Position numbers and translations under genes: made by a program
Notes under the pieces: model-generated
The model's database searches: none
What the model saw: only the letters and a program-made list of their open reading frames with translations
Told to the model about the DNA's origin: nothing
Source: Actinomycetota bacterium
Lineage (GTDB): Bacteria; Actinomycetota; Nitriliruptoria; Nitriliruptorales; Nitriliruptoraceae
Reading direction: 5' to 3'
Length of the DNA: 64,000 nt
Assembly (NCBI GenBank): GCA_019347575.1
Contig: JAHWKY010000019.1
Span: forward strand, 25,568-89,567
Shown: positions 34,789 to 42,671 of the stretch, piece after piece
How positions within the stretch are numbered: position 1 is the stretch's first letter
Layout of the letters: each line of letters opens with the position of its first letter

Positions 34789-35547
34789 TCACGACCGGTC
34801 GCGCGCCTCGCGGCGGGCGCGGAACTCGTCACCGGCCATGACCACCGTCTGCGCCAGCATCTCGTGGGTGAGGGTGTCCTCAACCGGCGGGTTGGCCAGC
34901 CCCCGCACGGTCTGCATCGCCATCCGCACTGCGAGCGGCGGGAACGCGGCGATGGTGTGGGCGATCTCGAGCGCGACCTCATCGAGCTCCTCGACGGCCG
35001 TGACACGCGAGACCACGCCGTGCCGGAGCGCCTCGTCAGCGTCCATCACCCGCCCCGTCAGGGCGAGGTCGGCCGCCACGCCGTGACCAGCCATCTGGAA
35101 CAGCCGCGCGACACCGGCAGAGTCGGGGATCACACCGTGCTTGACCTCCGGCAGCATCATCCTGGCGTCGTCCGCCGCGATGCGCAGGTCGCACAGCAGC
35201 GCCCGCTCGAACGACCCACCGATGACCCACCCCTTCAAGGCGACGACGACCGGCGCGGGCATCGTCAGGAGCAGGCGCGTGTAGCGGTGCCCCCGCGCGA
35301 TGTAGTCGAGGTCGCTGACCCCGTCGGGGCGCTGACCGAGCTCCTCCGTATCACGTCCCGACGAGAAGCTGGGACCCTCGCCCCGCCACACGATCGCGCG
35401 GACGCTCCGGTCGTCGTGGAGCCGCTCCCACGCCGCGAACAGCTCGTCGTCCATGGCGTCGGTGAACGCGTTGTGCCGTTCGGGGCGATCGAGCGTGAGT
35501 ACCGCCACGTCGCCGTCACGCTCGAGCCGAACCGTCTCCGCTGTCAC
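34789..35547 (-). CDS. Enoyl-CoA hydratase/isomerase family protein
   Basis: Crotonase-fold protein of 252 aa: FSSGRDTEEL is the oxyanion loop, with Arg where Ala-Asp is common. GGSFERALLCDLRIAADDARMMLPEVKHGVIP holds the region of the catalytic Glu pair, and the C-terminus is basic. Hydratase or isomerase activity on an acyl-CoA is likely, but the loop changes make the exact reaction uncertain. GTG start; converges on the SDR (16-bp gap) and diverges from the FadD gene (120-bp gap, no operator of the two kinds found here). Confidence 0.8.
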   Translation of the reverse strand: MTAETVRLERDGDVAVLTLDRPERHNAFTDAMDDELFAAWERLHDDRSVRAIVWRGEGPSFSSGRDTEELGQRPDGVSDLDYIARGHRYTRLLLTMPAPVVVALKGWVIGGSFERALLCDLRIAADDARMMLPEVKHGVIPDSAGVARLFQMAGHGVAADLALTGRVMDADEALRHGVVSRVTAVEELDEVALEIAHTIAAFPPLAVRMAMQTVRGLANPPVEDTLTHEMLAQTVVMAGDEFRARREARDRS

Positions 35548-35667
35548 GGACCCTGCTCCTGGCCTAGCCTGGGGACGGCGAACGCTACTCGGCGCAGGGC
35601 CCGATCCGAGGGGGACTCGGGAGACGCCGGGTCAGGGCGCCACGTCGGATCGACAGCGGAGTGACGG

Positions 35668-37428
35668 ATGCTCGAGGCCAGGACCCTGTGGGAGCTCATC
35701 AGCAAGCGTGCGGACGCCACGCCTGACGCGCCGATGGTCATCGACGACACCGGCCGGGAGCTGACCTTCGGCGAGTACGCCGAACGCGTCGAACGTGTGG
35801 GGGTCGGTCTCCAGGCCTGGAACGTCAAGGCGGGCGATGTCGTGTCGTGGCAGCTGCCGACATGGCAGGAGTCGATGCTCATCGTCGGGGCGCTGTCGCG
35901 CATGCGCGTCATCCAGAACCCGATCCTGCACATCTACCGGGAACGCGAGGTCGGCTTCATCGTGCGCGAGGCCCAGACCAAGCTCCTCATCGTCCCCGAG
36001 GAGTTCGGCGGCTTCGACTTCGCCTCGTTCGCTCGCGGCATCGCGGCCGACGTCGAGGGGCTCGATGTCAAGCTCATCACCCGACCCGGCCTGGCCGAGG
36101 TCGATCAGCTCGAGGACCTGCCGAAGCCACCTCGGACCGACTTCGAGGACGAGGCTCCGGTGCGTTGGTACTTCTACACCTCCGGGACCACCGCCAACCC
36201 CAAGGGGGCGCAGCACACCGACGCGACGATCATGGCGGTGTCGCGTGGCATGTGCGAATCCCTGGAGCTGACCCCGGACGATCGCTCCGCGCTGGTGTTC
36301 CCCTTCCCGCACATCGGCGGGATCATCTGGCTCTTCTCGAGCCTGCTCGTCGGATTCCCGAACGTCATCGACCAGGCTTTCAACCCCGAAACGACCATCG
36401 GGTTCCTCGACGGTCAGGACGTCACGCTCGCCGGCGCGGGCACGTACTTCCACCAGGCCTACCTCGCCGCGAAGAAGGAGAACGCGAAGCTGTTCAGCTC
36501 CGTCCGCGGCTTCCCCGGCGGCGGCGCCCCCAAGCCCCCACAGCTCCACCACGCGATGAGGGAAGCGTGGCCGGACAGCGCCGGGATCCTCAGCGGGTAC
36601 GGGCTCACCGAGGCGCCCATCCTCACCATGGCCACGCCCGACGACGAGGACGAGGCGCTCGCGAACACCGAGGGCCGGGCCATGCCCGGCGTCGAACTCA
36701 AGCTCGTGACCCTCGACGGCGAGGTCGCGACAGCCGGCGAGGAGGGCGAGGTCCGCGCCAAGGCGCCGCAGCTCATGGTGGGCTACCTCGACGCCAGCCT
36801 CGGCGAGGAGGCGTTCGACGAGGACGGCTTCTTCCGCACCGGCGACCTGGGCAAGCTCGACGAGGACGGGTTCCTGACGATCACGGGCCGTGTCAAGGAC
36901 GTCATCATCCGCAAGGGCGAGAACATCTCCGCCAAGGAGGTCGAGGACGTGCTGTACGACCACGACGCCATCGCCGACGTGGCCGTCATCGGACTGCCCG
37001 ATGACGAGACCGGCGAGCGCGCGTGCGCGGTGCTGGTCGTGGCCGACGGGGCCGACGCCCCGACGCTCCCCGACGTCCAGGGGTTCCTGGAGCAGCAGAA
37101 GCTCAACAAGCGCAAGTGGCCCGAGCAGGTCGAGGTCGTCGACGCGCTCCCCCGCAGCCCCGCCGGCAAGGTCCTGAAGTTCGAGTTGCGTGACCGCTTC
37201 GCCGGGACGGAGCGACCCCAGCCAGTTGCCTCCGACGACGCCGACGAGCAAGCCGCGGAGGAGAAGTCGGCCAAGGACGAGTCGAGCGCCAAGAAGAAGA
37301 CCAAGAAGAAGACGAAGAAGTCCTCGAAGGGCTCCGGGAAGAAGTCCCAGAAGAAAGGCGCCGGCGAGAAGAGCGCGGAGGTCAAGGCCGCCAAGGCGAA
37401 GGCGCCAGAGGGCAAGAACCCCGAGTAG
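35668..37428 (+). CDS. AMP-forming acyl-CoA synthetase with Lys-rich tail
   Basis: ANL-superfamily ligase of 586 aa. YFYTSGTTANPKGAQH is the P-loop (A3), SGYGLTEAP the A5 motif, GFFRTGDLGKLDEDGFL the A7/A8 hinge, and PRSPAGKVLKFELRDRF holds the catalytic Lys (A10). It activates a carboxylic acid with ATP and CoA. After the family end (about residue 512) comes a tail of some 70 residues dominated by Lys, Ser and Ala (for example KKKTKKKTKKSSKG), not normal for FadD proteins. ATG start at 35668. Substrate not determinable; steroid FadD17/19 relatives are candidates. Confidence 0.85.
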   Translation: MLEARTLWELISKRADATPDAPMVIDDTGRELTFGEYAERVERVGVGLQAWNVKAGDVVSWQLPTWQESMLIVGALSRMRVIQNPILHIYREREVGFIVREAQTKLLIVPEEFGGFDFASFARGIAADVEGLDVKLITRPGLAEVDQLEDLPKPPRTDFEDEAPVRWYFYTSGTTANPKGAQHTDATIMAVSRGMCESLELTPDDRSALVFPFPHIGGIIWLFSSLLVGFPNVIDQAFNPETTIGFLDGQDVTLAGAGTYFHQAYLAAKKENAKLFSSVRGFPGGGAPKPPQLHHAMREAWPDSAGILSGYGLTEAPILTMATPDDEDEALANTEGRAMPGVELKLVTLDGEVATAGEEGEVRAKAPQLMVGYLDASLGEEAFDEDGFFRTGDLGKLDEDGFLTITGRVKDVIIRKGENISAKEVEDVLYDHDAIADVAVIGLPDDETGERACAVLVVADGADAPTLPDVQGFLEQQKLNKRKWPEQVEVVDALPRSPAGKVLKFELRDRFAGTERPQPVASDDADEQAAEEKSAKDESSAKKKTKKKTKKSSKGSGKKSQKKGAGEKSAEVKAAKAKAPEGKNPE

Positions 37429-37440
37429 AGGGATCGAGGC

Positions 37441-39138
37441 TCAGCCTGGGCCGACGCCGAGGAAGGTGGCGAGGTCGTGCGCGATGCGCGCGGCATCGGC
37501 ACGGGCTTGCTCGGCGGGGCGGTCGGTGGGGCCCCGCACGTCGACGTAGATCTTGAGCTTCGGTTCGGTACCACTGGGGCGGACCAGCGCCCGGCCGCCG
37601 TCGAAGGTCAGTTCGACCACCGCGTCGTCGGGGAGCCACCGGGGCCGTTGGTCCGCTCCGCTCCGCAGGTCGCGCACCGACTCGACCTGCCGACCGGCGA
37701 GCGCCTCCGGATGACGGTCGATGCCGATCCGTTCCATCGCGGCCGCCATCTCGGCCGGGCCATCGGGGCCGGCACGGACGATGCTGAGCGGGGCGCTGAT
37801 CCAGCGACCGTGGGCTCCGTACAGCTCGTCGAGGTAGCCCAGGACGGTCGTGCCTCTGGCGCTGCACGCGGCGGCGAGGTCGGCGAAGGCGACCGCGGCG
37901 TTGATCCCGTCCTTGTCCCGGACGAGCTCGCCGACGCAGTAGCCGAGCGCCTCCTCGAAGCCGAGCACGAGCCGCGCCCCCTCAGTCTCGGCGAGGTCGA
38001 GGGCAGCGTTGCAGATCCACTTGAAGCCGGTGAGCGTCACCTCGTGACGCGCCCCGTGCGCCTCGGCGATCGCTGTCGCCATCGGCGTGGACACGATCGA
38101 GGTCACGACCAGCCGCTCCGCCGCGGCGCGGTCGTGGCGCAGGAGGTGGTCGGCTAAGAGGACGCCGATCTCGTTCCCGTCCAGGGGTCGCCAGCCCGCG
38201 TCGCTGTCCGGGACGGCGACGGCGAGTCGGTCGACGTCGGGGTCGTTGGCGAGGACGAGGTCGGCGTCGACCTCGGTGGCCAGTGCGAGCACCGCGTCCA
38301 GCGCCCCGGGCTCCTCCGGGTTGGGGAACGGAACGGTCGGGAAACCCCCATCGGGTTCCCGCTGGGAGGCGACCTGGTGGACCTCGTACCCGGCCGCCTC
38401 GAGGGCGCATCGGACCGGTTCGCCTCCGACACCGTGCAGCGGGGTGTGCGCGATGCGGAGCGGGACGCGGTCGGTCGAGCTGCGTGCGGCGAGGACGCGC
38501 GCGAGGTAGCGGTCGAACATCTCGTCGCCGAGGACGTGCACGCCGTCGATGTCGGCGGGGCGGTCGCCGGGGCGACGCGGTACCTGCCGCGCGGGACCGA
38601 CCTCGTCGATGGCACGTGCGATGGAGGTGTCGGTGGGCGGCACGATCTGTACGGCGCGGTGGTCGTAGACCTTGTAGCCGTTCCACTCAGGCGGGTTGTG
38701 GCTGGCGGTGATGACTACAGCCGCGATGGCCCCCAGCTCCTTGGCAGCGAACGCGACGAGCGGCGTGGGCACGACCCCGTCGAACGCGTGGACCTCGAGC
38801 CCGGCAGCTCCGAGCACCCCGGTCGCGTCGGCGGCGAAGCGCTCGCTGTCGGGACGTGCGTCGTGCCCGACCACGACGATGCCGCCTCCGGGCTCGTCGA
38901 GGAGGTGTTCAGCCAGGCCCCGGGTCGTGCGGATGACGACCGCACGGTTCATGCGCAGCGGCCCGGCCCCGACCACCCCGCGGATCCCGGCGGTGCCGAA
39001 CTTCAGCGTCCCGTCCACCCGTGCCGCGAGTGCATCGCGGTCACCGGCCTCGATCAGCTGCTCGAGCTCGGCGCGCGTCGCGGGGTCGGGATCGCCCTCG
39101 ACCCACGCCCCCGCCCGCCGCAGCACCTCGTCGTCCAC
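37441..39138 (-). CDS. Phosphomannomutase/phosphoglucomutase
   Basis: Alpha-D-phosphohexomutase of 565 aa: TLKFGTAGIRG at the N-terminus, phospho-Ser loop ITASHNPPEWNGYKVY, metal site ANDPDVDRLAVA, sugar-binding loop GFEEALGY and phosphate-binding RPSGTEPKLKIYV. It interconverts hexose-1- and hexose-6-phosphates for polysaccharide or glycolipid synthesis; length and motifs fit the PgmB/ManB actinobacterial type. GTG start at 39138. Converges on the FadD gene (12-bp gap). Confidence 0.9.
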   Translation of the reverse strand: MDDEVLRRAGAWVEGDPDPATRAELEQLIEAGDRDALAARVDGTLKFGTAGIRGVVGAGPLRMNRAVVIRTTRGLAEHLLDEPGGGIVVVGHDARPDSERFAADATGVLGAAGLEVHAFDGVVPTPLVAFAAKELGAIAAVVITASHNPPEWNGYKVYDHRAVQIVPPTDTSIARAIDEVGPARQVPRRPGDRPADIDGVHVLGDEMFDRYLARVLAARSSTDRVPLRIAHTPLHGVGGEPVRCALEAAGYEVHQVASQREPDGGFPTVPFPNPEEPGALDAVLALATEVDADLVLANDPDVDRLAVAVPDSDAGWRPLDGNEIGVLLADHLLRHDRAAAERLVVTSIVSTPMATAIAEAHGARHEVTLTGFKWICNAALDLAETEGARLVLGFEEALGYCVGELVRDKDGINAAVAFADLAAACSARGTTVLGYLDELYGAHGRWISAPLSIVRAGPDGPAEMAAAMERIGIDRHPEALAGRQVESVRDLRSGADQRPRWLPDDAVVELTFDGGRALVRPSGTEPKLKIYVDVRGPTDRPAEQARADAARIAHDLATFLGVGPG

Positions 39139-39154
39139 GCCCGTCCTTCCGACG

Positions 39155-39200
39155 AACTTGACTACTTGGCTACGTCTCTGTGCACCCAGGTATTCAAGTT
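39155..39200. repeat. Palindromic repeat family III, copy b
   Basis: A 46-nt element bounded by AACTTGA and TCAAGTT; the reverse complement aligns with copy a at 23718-23763. It contains the stop of the OYE-like gene (TGA from AACTTGA on the minus strand) and fills the 55-bp gap to the phosphohexomutase start. Confidence 0.82.
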
Positions 39201-40384
39201 CGTGACCACGACCCCTGTGGGGCGATGGGGCAGCGGGTGCCGTCCCGCTCCATCTCGACGACGCAGCGGTTGCCGTGGTCGCATCCCGACGGGGCAGCGT
39301 CGCCGCCTCGCCACCGCTGGGGCAGGTCAGGTTCGTAGAGCAGCGCCCGCGCCATCGCCACGAACGCGAAACCCTCGTCGAGCGCGGCGCGAGCGGTCTC
39401 GGGGCGGGTGACTCCGCCGAGGAGCATCAGCGGGGCCGACACCTCGCCGAGGAACCGGCGCGCGCAGGGCAGCAGGAAGGCCTCCTCGAACGGGTACTCG
39501 ACCATCAGACGTCGCCCGACGACGCGCATACCGAACCGCTGGATCGCCGAAGGCTGCTGATCGATCAAATCCGCGATCGGCACGTCTCCGCGCATCAGGA
39601 ACATCGGTGTGCGGCTGGTCGATCCGGCGGTGAGCTGCAACGCATCGACGGTCCCGTCGGCATCGATGCCCCGTGCGGCCACGAGGGCGTCCTCGACGTC
39701 CAGACGGCGCCGGTAGCCGTCGAGCATGTTCAGCTTCGCGGTCACGGCGGCACGGGCACCCACACCGTCGCGGACGACCGCGAGCACCTCGCGAGGGAAC
39801 CGCGAACGGGCCTCGGCCGAGCCGCCGTAGCGGTCGCAGCGACGATTGGTCGCGGGGCTCAGGAACTGGCTGAGGAGGTAGCCGTGCCCGACGTGCACCT
39901 CCACGCCATCGAAGCCAGCCTCCACCGCGCGGCGAGCCGCAGCGGCGAACGCCCCGCGGATCGTCGCCAGCTCGTCGGTCGAGGCGGGGCGTGCGAGCGT
40001 CATGCCCAGGGGGCTGAACGCGCGTGAGGGCCCGAGCGCGGGGCGGCGGTTGACCTTCGCGTTGGCGAAGGTCCCGGCGTGGCCGAGCTGGACGAGGGCG
40101 GCGGCACCCTCGGCGTGGACGACGTCGGTGAGTCGCCGCAGCCCGGGAACCGCGTCGTCGTCGAGGACGATCTGATCCCGGTACGTACGGCCCTCAGGGG
40201 ACACGGCACAGTACGCCACGGTCGTCGCCCCGACACCTCCCGCCGCGTGACGGCGGTGGAACTCCACGAGCTCGTCGGTCACCGCGCCGCGCGGCGTACG
40301 CCCCTCGAAGGTCGCGGCCTTGACGAGTCGGTTGCGTAGGCGAGCGGATCCGAGGCTGGCCGTCTCGAACAGCTCCATCGTCAC
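39194..40384 (-). CDS. NADH:flavin oxidoreductase (Old Yellow Enzyme family)
   Basis: TIM-barrel FMN protein of 396 aa: RNRLVKAATFEG, VQLGHAG, FDGVEVHVGHGYLLSQFLSPATNRRCDRYGG (substrate His and the family's most conserved stretch), LLGGVTRPETA and FVAMARALLYEPDL. It reduces activated C=C bonds such as enones or dienoyl-CoA. The short C-terminal segment is Cys-rich (CDHGNRC, RCPI), hinting at a metal or disulfide, but no second flavin domain follows, so it is not a full FadH. GTG start at 40384 with AGGAGA upstream. Ends in repeat III. Confidence 0.83.
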   Translation of the reverse strand: MTMELFETASLGSARLRNRLVKAATFEGRTPRGAVTDELVEFHRRHAAGGVGATTVAYCAVSPEGRTYRDQIVLDDDAVPGLRRLTDVVHAEGAAALVQLGHAGTFANAKVNRRPALGPSRAFSPLGMTLARPASTDELATIRGAFAAAARRAVEAGFDGVEVHVGHGYLLSQFLSPATNRRCDRYGGSAEARSRFPREVLAVVRDGVGARAAVTAKLNMLDGYRRRLDVEDALVAARGIDADGTVDALQLTAGSTSRTPMFLMRGDVPIADLIDQQPSAIQRFGMRVVGRRLMVEYPFEEAFLLPCARRFLGEVSAPLMLLGGVTRPETARAALDEGFAFVAMARALLYEPDLPQRWRGGDAAPSGCDHGNRCVVEMERDGTRCPIAPQGSWSRT

Positions 40385-40477
40385 GCGCTCTCCTGGAACC
40401 GGGCCGTCTGCACCACCAGGCGATCGACAACCCTACCGTTGACCTACCCTCGATCTCCCGTCGCAGAGGGGTCCCCC

Positions 40478-41368
40478 GTGAGCGAACGCATCGGCTTCAT
40501 CGGGCTCGGGATCATGGGATCAGGCATGTCCGGCAACCTCCTCACGGGTGGCTTCGACCTGACCGTGTGGAACCGCACGCCGGCGCGGACCGAGATCCTC
40601 GTCGAGGCTGGCGCAGCTCGAGCCGACACGCCGGCCGACCTCGGTGAGGCCGTGGACGTGGTGGTCCTGTGCGTCTCCGACACACCGGACGTGGCAGAGG
40701 TGACCCATCAGCTCGTGCCGGGCCTGTCCGAAGGCATGCTCGTCATCGACTGCTCCACCATCAGCCCCGACGTGACGAGGGAGCTGCACGCCAGGATGGC
40801 GGAGCGGGGCGTGGGTTGGGTCGACTCGCCGGTGAGCGGGGGCAGCGAGGGCGCGATCGCGGGGACCCTCGCCGCGATGGTCGGAGGCCTCGACCACGAT
40901 GTCGCCCGGGCACGTCCCGTCCTCGACGCCTTCTGCCGCACCATCACCCACGTCGGCGGCCCCGGCGCGGGACAGGCGTGCAAGCTCGTCAACCAGATCC
41001 TCGTCGTCACGACCATGCTGGGCGTCTCCGAGGCGCTCGTGTTCGCCGCGGCCCAAGGACTCGACCTCGACGCGACCATCGACGCCGTCTCGGGCGGGGC
41101 GGCGGGGAGCTGGATGCTGGCGCATCGCGGCCCGCAGGTCGTCGACGGCTACTGGGAACCGGGCTTCAGCATCGACCTGCAGCAGAAGGACCTGCGGCTC
41201 GTGCTCGAGGCCGCCGACCGCGCCGGGGTGCCCGCGATGGCGACGGGGCTGGTCTTCCAGCTCTACCGCTCGCTGCAGCACGAGGGTCGGGGCGGCGAGG
41301 GCAACCACGCGCTGGTCAAGGCCATCGAGAAGCTCGCCGGCATCGAGGCCCGCCGCTCAGCGCGGTGA
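40478..41368 (+). CDS. 3-hydroxyisobutyrate-dehydrogenase-family protein
   Basis: Beta-hydroxyacid dehydrogenase of 296 aa: IGFIGLGIMGSGMSGNLL cofactor site, WVDSPVSGGSEGAIAGTLAAMVGG substrate loop, GAGQACKLVNQIL with the catalytic Lys, and QQKDLRLVLEAADRAGVP near the C-terminus. Oxidises a 3-hydroxy acid with NAD(P); the exact substrate (3-hydroxyisobutyrate, tartronate semialdehyde or another) is not decided. GTG at 40478 is preceded by GAGGGG. It stands alone between divergent OYE and converging CoA transferase. Confidence 0.86.
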   Translation: MSERIGFIGLGIMGSGMSGNLLTGGFDLTVWNRTPARTEILVEAGAARADTPADLGEAVDVVVLCVSDTPDVAEVTHQLVPGLSEGMLVIDCSTISPDVTRELHARMAERGVGWVDSPVSGGSEGAIAGTLAAMVGGLDHDVARARPVLDAFCRTITHVGGPGAGQACKLVNQILVVTTMLGVSEALVFAAAQGLDLDATIDAVSGGAAGSWMLAHRGPQVVDGYWEPGFSIDLQQKDLRLVLEAADRAGVPAMATGLVFQLYRSLQHEGRGGEGNHALVKAIEKLAGIEARRSAR

Positions 41369-41386
41369 ACCGCTCCCGCTCGGTCC

Positions 41387-42616
41387 TCAGCCGAGCGCCC
41401 CGCCCTCCCTCAGCGCCCCGATGCGCCCCGCGTCGTACCCGAGCACGTCGCTGAGCACCTCGTCGGTGTGCTCGCCGACGGTCGGAGCCTTCGACGGCGG
41501 CGGCAGCTCCTCGTCGACGAAGTGCAGCGGCTGGCTGAGCATGTCGGCGCCGTGCTGCTGGTGGTCGTAGATCGCGAACCGTGCCTGGAACTGCGGGTCG
41601 GCGGTGACGGTGCGAGGCGTGTTGACCGGGGCGATGGGGGTCTCCGCCTCACCCGAGAAGGCGATCCACTCCGCGCTGGTGCGGCTGCGGAAGATGGCAC
41701 GCAGCTCCGCCTGCAGCTCGCGGTTGCCGCGGGCGTGGTCGGCGAGCTCGCTGCCGGGCCAGCGCTCGAACAGATCCATCCGGTCGACGCCCTCGCAGAA
41801 GTTGCGCCAGAACACTCGCTCGCTCGCCATGAACAGCACGTGCCCGTCCGCCGACTCGTAGATCTGGTAGCGGACGCCCTCCTTCATCCCGGCGGTGCCC
41901 GGGGCGCGGCGCTCGTAGTCGTCGGCGGCGTTGCCGGTGACCTCGTCGTCGGGGCGCTCGTAGGCGAGCCACGTCTCCGACCGGTACCAGTCGAAGTAGG
42001 CGGCCGCGTCGGACTGGGCCACCTCGAGCGCGCAGCCCTCACCGGTCTCACGTGCGCGGATGACCGCAGCGAGGATCCCCAGCGCCCCGAAGACGGGACC
42101 GACGTTGATGCCGATCGAGACATGCTCGGGGATGTAGCAGAAGCCTTCCTCGTCGTAGGCGGGCGTGACGATGCCGGCCCAGGTGTCGTAGGCGATGCCG
42201 TGGCTCGGGAGGTCCTTGTAGGGACCGGTCGCGCCGTACCCACTGATCGAGGTGAAGACGAGGCGCGGGTTGCGCTGGCGCAGCAGGTCGTAGCCCACGC
42301 CCCGCCGCTCCAGCGCACCGGGGCGCATCGCCTCGACCACGACGTCCGAGGCCGCGGCGAGCTCGGCGAACACCTCGACGCCCTCGGGCGTGCGCAGGTC
42401 GATGGTGATCGAGCGCTTGCCACGGTTGAGGTGGAGGTGCATCAGCGATACGCCCTCGATGATCGGCCACGTCATGCGCCGCACGTAGTCGCCCTGCGGC
42501 GGCTCGACCTTGATCACGTCCGCCCCGAGGTCGGCGAGGTGGGTGGTGATGCCGGCGGGCCCGAGCATCGAGGCTTCCAGCACGCGGATGCCGGCGAGCG
42601 GTGCGGGGCGCGACAC
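41387..42616 (-). CDS. CaiB/BaiF-type family III CoA transferase
   Basis: Protein of 409 aa: GIRVLEASMLGPAGITTHLADLGADVIKVEPP and DYVRRMTWPIIEG open the interlocked-ring fold. The catalytic Asp is expected in PSHGIAYDTWAGI, and NVGPVFGALGILAAVIRAR follows. It moves CoA between acids; racemases of the AMACR type are shorter. The GTG at 42616 has GGAGGTG upstream and is 26 nt from operator site 2. Likely acts on a lipid or steroid fragment given that operator. Confidence 0.86.
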   Translation of the reverse strand: MSRPAPLAGIRVLEASMLGPAGITTHLADLGADVIKVEPPQGDYVRRMTWPIIEGVSLMHLHLNRGKRSITIDLRTPEGVEVFAELAAASDVVVEAMRPGALERRGVGYDLLRQRNPRLVFTSISGYGATGPYKDLPSHGIAYDTWAGIVTPAYDEEGFCYIPEHVSIGINVGPVFGALGILAAVIRARETGEGCALEVAQSDAAAYFDWYRSETWLAYERPDDEVTGNAADDYERRAPGTAGMKEGVRYQIYESADGHVLFMASERVFWRNFCEGVDRMDLFERWPGSELADHARGNRELQAELRAIFRSRTSAEWIAFSGEAETPIAPVNTPRTVTADPQFQARFAIYDHQQHGADMLSQPLHFVDEELPPPSKAPTVGEHTDEVLSDVLGYDAGRIGALREGGALG

Positions 42617-42641
42617 GCGGCAACACCTCCGGAGCGGGCGG

Positions 42642-42664
42642 GGACCTGACGGGGCGTCAGGTCC
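42642..42664. promoter_or_regulatory. CTGAC-N5-GTCAG operator, site 2
   Basis: CTGAC-GGGGC-GTCAG with arms extended to GGACCTGAC/GTCAGGTCC. 26 nt upstream of the CoA-transferase start and 7 nt beyond the stop of the upstream cyclase-type gene. Confidence 0.75.
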
Positions 42665-42671
42665 GCGAAAG

